From Spirodela intermedia (taxonomy: Eukaryota > Streptophyta > Magnoliopsida > Alismatales > Araceae): a stretch of 64,000 bases of DNA. Position 1 is the stretch's first letter, and each line of letters begins with the position of its first letter. Below the pieces are notes generated by a model, which was not told where the DNA came from, ran no database searches, and saw only the letters and a program-made list of their open reading frames with translations. The stretch spans positions 8,295,327 to 8,359,326 of the forward strand of contig LR746272.1 of the NCBI GenBank assembly GCA_902729315.2, in the 5' to 3' direction. Shown one piece after another: positions 13,280-24,600 of this stretch. The position numbers and the translations under genes are program-made.

Positions 13280-13450
13280 AATTAAGGCTCATTTTCTCCC
13301 TAAATTGAAAGGAAATTTCTGATAAAAAGTAAAACCCACTCAAATATTTTAAAAATTAGACTAAAATGAAGAATCCCCCCTCTCGTCACAGTTCCTTAAT
13401 CAGAGTACCTGAACGCATTAGGAAGCAAAACATGAAGGGAATTACAACCT

Positions 13451-13499
<49 letters not shown>

Positions 13500-13715
13500 A
13501 TAAGCTATGGCCTATTTTACCATATAAATGGAATTATTTCCATATGCTGAAGCTCATTTTCCCTCTATATTATAGGAAAAGTTGCAGTAAAACTAGGATC
13601 CATACAGATCCTTAAAAGTTCAGACAAAATGAATGTCTGTTTCCCTCATTATCATTCCAGTAATCATGGTACCTAAACACGCCCAACAGTAGGACACAGA
13701 AATCACAGCCTAGAG

Positions 13716-13810
<95 letters not shown>
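13280..13810. repeat. Diverged tandem duplication, each copy ending in a (GA)n microsatellite
   Basis: Copy 1 (about 13280-13495) and copy 2 (about 13535-13810) share ordered blocks: AAGCTCATTTTC, the GGAAA...GTAAAACT region, AGACAAAATGAA, TCCC followed by TCAT/TCAC, AGTAATCATGGTACCTAAAC against AATCAGAGTACCTGAACG, then ACAGCCTAGAGAG against ACAACCTGTAGAG. The GA tract is 13453-13494 in copy 1 and 13719-13809 (91 nt, about 45 repeats) in copy 2. Copy 2 ends ten bases from the stop codon of the minus-strand kinase, so both copies lie in its 3' UTR or just downstream. Confidence 0.8.
13719..13809. repeat. (GA)45 microsatellite abutting the kinase stop codon
   Basis: Perfect GA dinucleotides over 91 nt. 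On the kinase sense strand it reads (CT)n beginning 10 nt after the TGA. Confidence 0.97.
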
Positions 13811-13811
<1 letters not shown>

Positions 13812-13818
13812 ATACCTT

Positions 13819-16800
13819 TCAAAGACGCAGCAGGCCGGAAGACTGTAATGCATCCTGAAAACGCCCTACAAGCCCCCTCCGTTCGACAGATTTTAGTGAT
13901 AGAAACAGCGTCGGATCTTGCTGCAGACCCTCCGACCAGGTCTCGAGAATGGAGACGATCTTGTCGAACTGAGGCCGCGTTTCTGGGTTTGCGGACCAGC
14001 ATTGGGTGATGAGACGACCAAGAGCCGGAGGGCAGTCAGCAGGTATAGGCGGCCGAGCGTTCTGGGGCAATGAACAAATACGCAGGAAGATGACTGAATT
14101 CACACTTAAAATGAAATAATTATGATCTCCAATCTGGGTGGGTTTCCTAAGCAAGGCTCAGCATACCTTCTGGGCGACGGCAAAAGCAGCTTGCTCTGGA
14201 GTCATATCGGAGAAAGGGGTCAACGCTGTGAGGAGCTCCCAGAGGACTATGCCGAAGCTGTAGACGTCAACCTTCCGAGTATGGTGCTTCCCTTTGATCA
14301 TCTCAGGGGCCATCCATCGGTATGTGCCTGTGAAGCCTTTTGCGTCGCCGCACTGAGACTCCAGGCAGGAGATTCCGAAATCGGCAACTTTGACGGACAT
14401 ATCTTCCGCAAGAAGTAGATTCTCCGATTTCAGATCCCTGTGGAGTATCCCCTGAGAATGAAGGTAACTCATTCCACGAGCAATGTCCAAGGACAGCTTC
14501 ACTACCAGCTTGAGAGGGAGAGAGTGTGGTTCCTGCTTGTGGAGGTATCTCCTCAGAGAGCCCCCCGACAAGTATTCGGTGATGATGCAGAACACCGGAG
14601 GCTTCTTGCATGCTGCGACGAACTACAGCAGAAGCGGAATGAGCGGGGGAGATGAGAACATAGTAATAATTAGACAAAATGCATATATGGGGGGGGGGCA
14701 ATGTCTTGATTTCCATTAATAACCACATTCTTCAGTTGCACAGCGTGTATTGGCATCAGGCAGAGGACGAGAAGCACTGGGTGGATTTCTGCTGATTTAC
14801 TGTTACTCATTTCCAGCACATCAAGAGTCAACTAAACATCATTATCAAACTTGTAGTGGGGAAAGTGAGCAGGAGATGATACGACACAAGCAATCAATGG
14901 CTAAGAAGGCCATCCCACCATATATGGCAGCAGGTTTGAGGCGTCAATCAGATAATGTTTCTAGAGGGGAAGTCAGAATCTCCTGCTAGAAACATGACCA
15001 GGGGTGGGAGTAACCAAAGGACGGGGATCCCTCAACAGAACTCCGAGGGATGGCAGCAAGGTCTCTGCTTCTGGCAAGCGGCATATCAGCCAAGGAACCG
15101 GGGGAGGAGGGTAAGATCAATTGGGTTGACTGCCTCACATGACGGTCGAATCAAAATGGGCAAAAGATTGCGGTCAGTGGTCTGGGGAGTGTCACAGGAT
15201 CCCACGGAAGCTATTTCTAACTGTGAATAGCTCAAAAAATTGTCATTCTTCGGTAGAAGCAGCGGTTATAGGGCAATGATGGAAAGGGAAACCTTTTACT
15301 TCTTTAAATCTGTCTAAGCATGAATCCCTATCTCTACTTTGCAGTGGTGATTCAGCTCCTAAATCAACACATTGGAAGCCCCCTGAATCAGAACTTGGAT
15401 CAGACACTGCTGATTCCTTTGTACGATGCCTGTGAAAACAGGTTCAGGCCTAGAAAGTATGAAGAATGAAGGAAAAGTTTGGCGCTTCAGGATGAGGTCA
15501 GCAGGTCAGTCTGGAAACGAGCTGATAAACATGAGGGAAGAAGATATGGGGGAAAGATGGAGGAAATGACAACATAACTGGAATATGTATGTGGGGAGTC
15601 CAGGAGACACTGGTAGAATAGATGAAGACATTTAAAATGCCTTTCCATAATGTCAAATTGAGGCTTCAAGTGGGAATTATGAAGAATAAGAACAAAAACA
15701 CGTCCAATAACGGATAAGGTAGGGGGGAAAGGAGATCACGAAACTAGAAAAATGGAGAAGGGGTGAGCCAGGAAGAAGAAAAAAGGGAAGGGGATTCAAA
15801 ATCGGAGGTTTTTCGAATAAAGAAAATTTAGTGGAACTTGATAGGCGTTCATAGCATGGTGTCTAGGGAATCTGAAAGGGAGTGAAAGTGGATATTATTA
15901 GATAATGCAAAGAACATGATGATATATGAAGGAAGAGTTGGTGAGAGGGACATAGTTAGGTTTCTCTAACGAAGTTGGTTCGTGGGAGTGAGTCTAAGGG
16001 CTTTTTACTGAGAGATAATTATTTTGTGAAACGAGTTAGGCTATAGTCTCTCAGACATCATCCATTTCCTGTTCTATTTTTTTCAAGTTGTTTAGAAGGA
16101 TACATTAATGCTGAACTTTTTGCCAGAAAAGCCTGAAGAAAAATTATAAGGGAGAGAAGAAGAGTTCATAGAGTTCATTGGAAACAATAGGGAGATGTCT
16201 GCAATTGCAATTCGTTATATCTTCGAGTCCTTTCAAATTTGACAAATTCTTGATTTCGATAGTCCGGAAGAGGTATTTCTTAGTGCCCGGGTAGATATAA
16301 TTGAATGGAGAGCGCTGTATCACAAATTTATTCCATTTTTTCATTTTGGCTCGTTTCGGTTTTTTTTGACCAAATTGTCCTGATCTATTTATTTTGGAAA
16401 CAGGCGAGAGCAGATATCTGAAAATTGACACATATCACATGGATCAGATGAAGAACCAGAAAAGGGTGATGAACATCGGATGGCTTATAGAAAGACTATT
16501 TCTTCTGCCATATCTGATAAAACGTATCAGAGGATGTTCGTGAAATTGTATAGGAGAAATTTTCAGAATGCCCTCATCACTAGTTCCAAAAATCTTTTAC
16601 TTGATTAGACCAAACAGGCCATTCTAAAAGTCTGGCTTATGATCAGATTTAATTGCCTATGTTTACAATGTCATTTTATAACTCAAGTTGGGATAGATTA
16701 TGGATTTTTTTTGGCATATAAAATATTCAGATATTATTATTTTTCGTCTCCTTGAAATTTCTGGTGTTGGGGAAGCTGAAATGGTTTTTACCAACTTTTT

Positions 16801-17852
16801 AATTTGGTGATGCCTCGAGTTCTATCTATTTCAAACAAAAAGTCTTCAGCCTGGATGTTTTCCCAGACCGTTAGTAGATCAAACCTCCGAGAACAGCATT
16901 CCAGGGATGTACAGTACCCTAGAAATACGACCCAGACACGGGATAAAGAGGCCTATCATTGAACTATCTGAAATATAGGAAATATGCCTATTCCTTCACT
17001 TATAAAACAAAATTGATGTAAGGCGGGTTATCATTGTGCTGAAAAATTTAAGATTTCCCAAAAGAATGACAATAGGCTTTATACTCCATTTTTCCAGTGA
17101 CATCAGATATTTGGATGATTTGGTTTTCCCACTAAACCTGGGGCTGCAGGTTCCATTAGATTTACTCTTTCAAAATGATACACTTAGCTATGAACTAATC
17201 CAAAAAAGAGCAGGAAAGATACATCAAGCAAGATGAAACATCTACCAAAACAACCTCATCTCTCAAACCAGCCAGAAACTACGGATAGTATAATTTGTCG
17301 TTGATTCTTGAAATAGAGTCTGCTATTTCTAGAAACGTTATTATATAAACCCCAAAATAAGAACAAATGTACCAAAAATACGGGAGATTACACAAGGAGG
17401 AAAAGCTGTGAACGATTGAAAAAAAATTGAAGCAACGTAGACTGCACAATATGCTAAAAGGTGACTTAGCACACCAAGTAGTATAGTGAACTTACACCAA
17501 CAATATTTGGATGCTGGAGGCACAACAAAAAAGACACTTCTGATTTGAACTGCATCTCTAATGATAAAGCCAAAATCTCATCTTCCTCTGGTTGACTCAC
17601 AATCTTTATTGCCACTTCTCTCTGCTTGTACATCCCACGGTAGATCCGACTATGCCGGCCTTTCGCAAATTTATCACCTATGAACAATTCAGACATATCA
17701 GCACTCCATTCCTCTTCTCCTTCTTTTATCTCTCCACCATCAGAGACCAGGTATTTTGACCATGATTCTGCCCTCCTGTATTCTCCCAGAGAAAGCCTCC
17801 TTTCTGGTCGACCACGATTTGCATTCTGCCTAAAGCAATCAAAATTCAACAT
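13819..17852 (-). CDS. HT1-like Raf-type (MAPKKK group C) protein kinase, 351 aa
   Basis: Exons 17852-17496, 14622-14167 and 14061-13819 join in phase 0 with GT-AG borders (GGT before GTAAGT, AAG before GTATGC). The short N-terminal leader holds the conserved RRLSLGEYRRAESWSKYLV and EEEWSADMSELFIGDKFA segments of the HT1 family. The catalytic domain carries the glycine-rich FAKGRHSRIYRG, lysine 83 (AIKIV), helix-C Glu near 105, HRDLKSENLLL with Asp 182, DFG at 200-202 and MAPE ending at 227. All expected catalytic residues are present. HT1 (HIGH LEAF TEMPERATURE 1) controls CO2-dependent stomatal movement in Arabidopsis, but this could equally be another member of the same clade. The ATG at 17852 aligns with the family start. 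Intron 1 is 2.87 kb with nothing recognisable. The C-terminal tail (about 40 residues past the kinase fold) is less conserved. The 3' UTR starts with AAGGTATGG, a donor-like site, then (CT)45. Confidence 0.93.
14623..17495 (-). other. 2.87-kb intron 1 of the kinase gene
   Basis: AT-rich with scattered short open frames, none with splice-consistent or family-like coding potential. A run of ten G residues lies at about 14690-14699. No transposon domain was recognised. Confidence 0.6.
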
Positions 17853-19983
17853 GGACGAGTGATTCTGGCGGGTTAGTCACAGAAGTATAAAATTTCAAAG
17901 CCCAGAAACAAGAACCTCGAATCTATCACTGGGGGAAGACAGTTATGATCAGCTACATCGTTGGCAATTACTTCTAAGTGGCTGAGGAATGCACAACTTA
18001 TCTCTGTATGCACTACAGTACTCACTAAGGAATAACATATTAATCATGTGCACACTCTATGCAGTCTCTTCAACCCAATATGTTACTTTCATTGCCCTCA
18101 TTTAGCAGAAGATCAAGATAGACGGTTCATCATAATCTTGGTTTTTTCACTTTATTATATAATCTCCAAGTAAAATGCCAACTCCACGACGTCATGAAAA
18201 GCTCACAAGGTTCAGACCGAAATCTCTCAAAACATATGAGTATCAGACTTTTCTAAGCACCGAGCTCCAGAAATCTCTTTAATCGAAATCATAGATTCCA
18301 GTGCTTAATGTTCGTCAGATAAACAACGTAGCAATCAACCAAAGAATGAGAACAGGAAAGCAAAAATCAGGCGCAGCAAGTCATGGAAAACAAGTCTGAA
18401 ATCAGATCTCTCAAGTAATCCATTCTAGCAGCAAACATAAATCCACCAATTCTCCTCAGATCCCGGCGCGAGGACGATCTAGAGCGCAGTGAAGTTTCAA
18501 ATCCGATGATCCCTCTACGCATACACCCAAACACCCACACACCATCTATCCACAATGCAAATGTTCCAACGCGAGAACGGAGACGTCAGCCCTTCAGCCA
18601 GCCATAAACATGTCCAATCTCCCGAGATCTGGTTCCTCCCCGCCCCGACGGCATAATGCATGGGCCCGCCATTCTCTGACCTCTCGGAGACTACCCCCAC
18701 TTTCTCCCCCCCCCGGGGCTCCACCGCACACCAGGCAAGAGAGAGAGAGAGAGAGAGAGAGTAGAGAGGCACTGTTGGTGCAGGGGGACGAGGCCGACGG
18801 CTGGGTTGGCATGAAGGGGTTGATAAAGACGCGGCTATGAATAATAATAAAGATCACAAGGACAAGGGCGTTGGCGGCTCTCTCTGGCGAAACGTGGATG
18901 GCAACCAAATGCCCAAATAACCACTATTTTCCACAAAAATAACGATATTACCATCAGAAGAAAGGTTCTGTCTATTGCGCACAAGGCGGGCTATCATTCC
19001 GGCTATGGAAATCCCCTTTTCGACGAGACTTTCAAATTTGGCGGAGTGACGACGATTTGACTCGGGTTCGGCCCGTCGGCCCGATTTGAGGGGTAATTTC
19101 GTATTTTTCAGTCTGGTACAAGGGCAATCGGATTAGGATCATGGTTCTGAGTGTGGGGAATCCGATCAGCGTATATTTCTCTGTCAAGTGGGCCCCACAC
19201 ACTCCCACAAAGTGCCTCCTACTCTGGACCGATAGCCGTATGGAGGTTCCGTATACGGCCTTTAAAGTTGCCACGTCAGCTGGAAATTATTTTTTAAACT
19301 AAATATTTTTATTAATTTCTCGCTCAGCAAGTTGTGCTCGAACTCTTAAATTAGTTATTAAATTAAAAAAAAAATCGCGTATAGTTTCAGAGAGAGAGAG
19401 AGAGAACGGTGGCAATTTTGAGAGATGAGTCTGTGGGACTAATGGCCCACTAAACGGGCATCGATTAGGTCCCGCTGAAACTTGATCGGCCCAAATTCCT
19501 TAATGGGTCTGATTCAGAAGTGAGGGAACAATTTGGGGAAAGAGGAGAGTAACCGGCCCAACAGTGATACGCAGGATGATGGGCCTGCCATACTGTGGCC
19601 CATTTTATTCGTCTTCCTCCTAGGAAGAACAATGAGGATGCTTAGGTTGCCCATTTGCAGGGTTTTTAGGCTGAAAAAGGGTAAGACGGTATTTGAGACC
19701 ATAAAACAGGGGGGGGGGGGAGGAAAGAAGGGTCCGCCTTCTTCCACAAATCCAACAAAATAACATGATCTGTACGCTGTAAGCTTCCTGGGTCTCGTTA
19801 CCGATGGAAAACCAGAGGACCCGCAACTGGAAATCGCTATCTTGGAGGAGAAATAGTTTCTGACGGGGATTCAGAAGTGACCACGGCGGCGCCGCCAGGG
19901 ATGATCGTCGGAGACCTTCGGTGGTGGGTTCTTTGCTATACTGTTTCCGACGAGGAGGCGGCTGGGAGAAAGAAACCCATGGA
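17853..19983. promoter_or_regulatory. Kinase 5' leader/promoter and spacer to CASP-like gene
   Basis: Upstream of the kinase ATG the minus strand probably holds an untranslated exon-intron segment. A (GA)n tract at about 18738-18762 sits next to a C-rich block, as at other 5' ends in this window. From 19300 to 19980 the DNA is spacer and 3' flank of the CASP-like gene, with another short GA run at about 19389-19405 and a G run near 19711. No coding exon found. Confidence 0.4.
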
Positions 19984-21232
19984 TCAGGGGATCTTGCTGA
20001 AGAGGATGAAGGCGGATATCAGTGCGCTGATGGCGAGCGCCGCGAAGGCGAGGAAGGAGACGGAGATGGACCCGTTGGCCATCACCGTGAAGGGGTCGCT
20101 TCCCCAGTTGGTCACCCAGTCGGTGTTCCTGGTGGCCGCTGCAGTCGCCGCCGCGATCAGGAGGTATGCCAACACCTGCGGCAGCTCAAAGACGATCATG
20201 GATGGTTCCTATGGTTTTGGGCAGGTTCAGGAAGCTCACCTGATCCATGGCGAAGTCGAAGTAGAGCCGTATGGGCAGGGGGATGATGTCCTTGTCGCTG
20301 ATGAGACGGTGGACCTGCGCGTAGGCTTGGAATCCCGAGTAGACAAAGGCGAGGATGTTCACTGTGATGCAGAACCTGCAACTCCCCCCACAAACAAGCA
20401 GGACGAGGATCAGGCCTTGATATGGACATTAATGGCGACAGGAGAAAGAGGGCTTCTACCGGTACTCCATGTAGCGGTCGAAGGAGTCCCCTGCCCAACC
20501 CTTTGTCCGATTGGCGGCCATCACGGAGAAGGAGACCAAGGACAGAACCACGGCGGAGAGACGGGCGAGGATCGCCACCTTCGCGATCGCCTCTCCACGC
20601 TTCCGCCGGTGGAGAATCCACGAGACCACCCCCGATCCCTTCTCAGCGTCTCCGGGGGCGGCGGCTTCGAGTTTCTTGACGGGCGGCGGTGGGTCCTCCC
20701 TCGCCGCTCGGTTGAGTATGGAGATCGCCGGCGGCGGCGCTGGGTCGTTGACAGGTCCGACTACGTGAGAGGGGGAACTCTGGAGAAGGGAGGAAAGGCG
20801 GTGGGTGGGGCTGGGCTTGGCGGAGCGGGGTGCCGCCGGTGCCGATGGCGGTGGCGGGTTGTCGACAGGTCCGACTTCGTGAGAGGGAAATCTCTGGAGA
20901 AGGGAGGAAAGGGGGTGGGCGGGGACGGTCTTGGCGGAACGGGGCGCCGGCGGTGCCGACGGCGGTGGCGGCGGCGGGGGGGGGTTCGGCTTGGAGGTGG
21001 AAGACGGCACTAGGGTTTGCCGTGTGGGGAGGGTAGCAGCTACTTCGCGGTGCGGGGGATCGGCAGCGGAGTCGGACGACGCTGCCTGCTGTGCCGTCGG
21101 GAGCGGCGGATGGGGAGTGGGTTCCAAGCGGATGCGCTTGTTGGGAGAGCCGTCGGAGCCGTCGGAGTCGGCGGAGTCGGGCGGCGCCGGCTGCTGTTCC
21201 GGCGGGGGAGGCGCTCGGGAAGAGGACTCCAT
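19984..21232 (-). CDS. CASP-like protein (CASPL4A type), 366 aa
   Basis: Exons 21232-20460, 20375-20240 and 20175-19984 (GT-AG introns; CG/G split codon at the first junction) give 1101 nt. Residues 1-200 are hydrophilic, Pro/Ser-rich and probably cytosolic, with a nuclear-localisation-like NKRIRLEP near 31 and two tandem copies of a 38-residue segment (92-129, 130-167). The rest is a four-helix membrane domain: about 213-240 (AKVAILARLSAVVLSLVSF), 259-280 (FCITVNILAFVYSGFQAY), 291-315 (FDFAMDQVLAYLLIAAATA) and the C-terminal ISVSFLAFAALAISALI. The Arg in helix 1 and Asp in helix 3 typical of CASP/MARVEL-like proteins are visible. CASPLs form plasma-membrane scaffolds related to Casparian strip proteins. 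The long N-terminus fits subgroup 4A. A 378-aa plus-strand open frame over the same DNA is an antisense shadow of GC-rich coding sequence. Confidence 0.93.
20732..20959 (-). repeat. Two tandem 114-bp coding repeats in the CASP-like N-terminus
   Basis: Copy 1 spans 20959-20846 and copy 2 spans 20845-20732, in frame. Shared residue pattern: SAP-APRSAK, PxHxLSSLLQ, SPSHxVGPVxxP. The repeat keeps phase and is clear at the DNA level too (for example the GAGAGGGxAxCTCTGGAGAAGG block on the plus strand). Confidence 0.9.
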
Positions 21233-21671
21233 GCGGCGGCGCAGGAAGAGAGAGATAGAGAGAGAGAGAGAGAGGGAAAGAGGTTAGTGGAAGACGGACG
21301 AAATTTTTGTGGCTCTCTCTCTCTCTCTCTACGAATCCGTAAACTAGCGCACGCTGGAGGGCATCTCTCGTGCTACTTCTGCTTTGCTTCACCCCTGCGC
21401 CTTCCTCTTTCCACCTCCAGACCCATAGTGGCTCCACATTCTTATTCGTCCTCCCCCGACTATCCTGTCGTCAAAAGAAGAAAATTCACCCTTTCCTCTG
21501 AAAAGGTCAAAGCGCCCTTCCTCTGCGCTCATATTCTATCCCACGGGCAAGTTAACAAGCCAATATATATTATAGATAGCGCGCGAGCGAGAGAGAGAGA
21601 GAGAGAGAGAGTGAAAGAGAGAGAGCTCTGATGCCACGCGTCTTGACGGAGGTGGTGGTTCCACGGTCGGG
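21233..21671. promoter_or_regulatory. Compact CASP-like promoter / SIS3 3' flank
   Basis: Only 439 bp separates the SIS3 stop from the CASP-like ATG, both on the minus strand. GA tracts lie at 21248-21275 and 21588-21625, and a CT tract at 21314-21330. On the minus strand an AT-rich TATAATATATATTGG element lies at about 21560-21574, some 330 bp before the ATG, and is a TATA-box candidate. The SIS3 3' UTR must overlap this promoter. Confidence 0.5.
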
Positions 21672-24600
21672 TCAACGTAAGTGATGAGACGACGGGGACA
21701 GATCAACGACAACACAGGACAGTGCGGGGTCAGCGGGGGCGTTGGCCTCCGGCGCGCCACCGTCCTCTCCGGCGCCGGCGATGGGGACGACGTTCTCCGT
21801 TCGGATGGGCCACAACAGACCCTGCAGCCGCAGCAGGTAGCTCTGCGCCGCCGGCGGTGAACTCACGTACCGCGCCGCCGCCGCCGCCGCTGCCGCCGCA
21901 TCGCCGGCCGGCGGCGTCGGCCGGCGCGCGTCGGCGGGGATGTCGGAGAGGGCGCTGAGATCGAGGTCGGGGAAGACTGAGCAACGGCATCTGGGGCACT
22001 TCACGTTGAGCCGCAGCCATTCGTCGATGCACTCGACGTGGAAGTTGTGGGCGCAGGGCAGCCCCCGGACCTGCAATAAGTCAAAGACCCATTTTTTAAA
22101 TCTATCTTTTTTGAGAAAAAAACTACGTTAAACTAGAAAATAGGAATTTCTTTATTTTATTCATAAACATCTAAAAAAGGAAATAGATAAAAAAGTACGC
22201 GCTAACAAGCAGCGACAGCCATGAAAATCATTTCTTCGGAGTAAAGAGGAAGATGAGCTCCCTACCTCGTTCCCGACGCGGAATTCTTCAAGGCAGATGG
22301 GACACTCGCTGCAGTCGGTGGGGACGGCCTTGAGCCAGAACTTGGGGAGCTCCTGGATGAGCGCCTCCACAGCTTCTCTCTGTTCAAACACCATTGGAGA
22401 GTGGCACCGAGTTACAGCCATGAAAAATCCGCATCGGATAGTGATGAGAGTTTTTTCTTTTTTTTTTTTCACCTGGGTGGCGGTGAGGTAAAGGCCGGGA
22501 TGGTACGCGGTTTCCTGACCCATCACCCTGAGCTCCTGTCCGGCGACCTCGAATGCCCAATCGGGTACCCGGATCATGTCAACCAGCACCTTGACCAGGA
22601 AGGAAAAGGTCAGAATGTGAGGAAAATGAGCCTCTCATTTGTATACCAAGGAGAGACAATAGCTAAAAGTGGTTAATGGCCAAGCTAATTCTTTCAAATC
22701 AGATGGGAGCCGGAAAATCATGCTATTTTGAGGCTGATATTGCATGGGTCAACTCACGAGAGGATCTGAGATACAATCGGGATAATGTTCCTGAATTTGG
22801 TAGTAAGGAAACAAGATAACTAGCAAGCAGGATTCGACAGAAATCGCTGTGGGTGTTGACCAGGAACTCTGGCACCTCTCAATCCAAATGGAGGTATGCA
22901 TCGATCAGGAGCTCAGCTACATGAATCAGGTGTATGTACTGAAAACGATACATAAAAGTCTGAAGATCTGTAACGTCATCCTGCATGACCATCACTTATT
23001 GGCTTTGGAAAATGTCAACTTCAGTATGGCTCTTCATTTCCACCCAATTTGTTGGAAAATATTGCCTGTATTACTATTTCCATTATTGATACCCAATAAT
23101 AAGTGGCAATGCTAAGTAGATGTGAAATCCCAGGAATCAAGATACACAGGGTTAGAAGAAGAGGCCTTGCTCACCCCATACTCAGAGATCGGGATTCCAT
23201 GCTGTGCACGTTGGAAGTGTGCTTGCCTTCGGGCTAGCCACTGTAGACGAAGTTCAGAAACAAAATTAGTTCAGAAAACGTTTCTCTGTAAAGTCAACGC
23301 GGGAGCAGCAGCAATCAACGTTTTTAGATGAGTTACGCACATGACAAATAAGATACGTGGAGGGTTCACTATGACAAGATGAAAGTTGTTTATATGGCTA
23401 ATGGTGTCCCGACTTGAAAATGCTTGAAAAGGCTTCAGCATGTATCCAAGGTTGCATCACGAGCATTTTCAGTAAGAAAGAATCAGCAAAATATCATAGC
23501 GCTCACCATTAACAGCTGCTGCCATCGTTATCATCCTATTGGGATTGAGAACATAAATCTAATCTTGCTATTACTTTATACCGTATATCATATTCATTTC
23601 TAAATATGCCTATACTAAATATTCTTCATCATTTTTTCCATCCAGGTTAATTCGGAATTTACTGCTTCCCTGTAAAGAATCAATAGAAATGGTGTTCCTT
23701 TCTTCTAATCGTTGTGTTCATGCAAAAAATGGTAAAATAACTTAAACGAATTGTGTTACTTATTTATATTTTCTTATATTTCAATAATCTTACATGGATT
23801 CTGGAATTAATCTTTATCCTTGGTACTCAACTAAAGCATTGGTGTACCTTTTTCACCTTTCTCCTGCACATCGTGTTTCCTTTTTGAAAAAATATTTAGC
23901 ATAATTTTTTTCCCAATAAAGACATAGTGACACTCTTTGTTTAAATACTTCAATCGAAATAACATCTGGATCATTTGGTTCTCTTTTTTCCATATTTCTC
24001 ACTGCTTTTTTTACTCCATTTTTTAGAAGTGGTCGATGGCACAACATTTCCGTCCTCCAACATATGTGAGTAGTGAATTTCCCCACATGAAGCAGAAAGA
24101 CCTGATTTAACAGCGGGTTTTCGCTAATAAAAACTCGAGTTTTTACTTTCCGTGGGCACCGCCACCTCCAGGTCCACTCCAAAAGGTGAAAATCCTCTGT
24201 TTTCGGCTTTTGAGCAGATTTTGCTTAAAGCTTTTTATTTGGCCCCTGCTCTCCCTCTCGCCTCTGGCGTCAAATCAGGATCTGCTGGACGTAGACTTTT
24301 CAACCGTGTCATCTACCATACCCATGTTGTCATTGATTTGTCACATGATAACTAAATGTTTGCTTAGAGTGAAAACTCTCATCGATCTCTAATTTGAGCA
24401 CACAGACATCTCTTCACGCAGGTGGCATGTGATCCTCCACCAGACCTTACATGTTCTATATATACAGAACCTAGCATAACACTTTCTCCCATGAGAACCA
24501 GAGACTGAATGAGATGAAGCACCTAATCTCTAATGAAAAAAATACAAAAAAGTAAGGAGAGACAGGAATTCTATACCTTGTGAATGAATCTACAACAACA

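Noticed and set aside
13441-13810. CRISPR-like or coding reading of the GA arrays (Leu-Ser repeat frames)
   Set aside because: Simple dinucleotide microsatellites with no spacers; plant nuclear context.
19877-21013. 378-codon plus-strand open frame, Gly/Arg-rich
   Set aside because: It is the antisense of the CASP-like exons; GC-rich coding DNA leaves the opposite strand open. It crosses the two real introns without splice logic and resembles no family.
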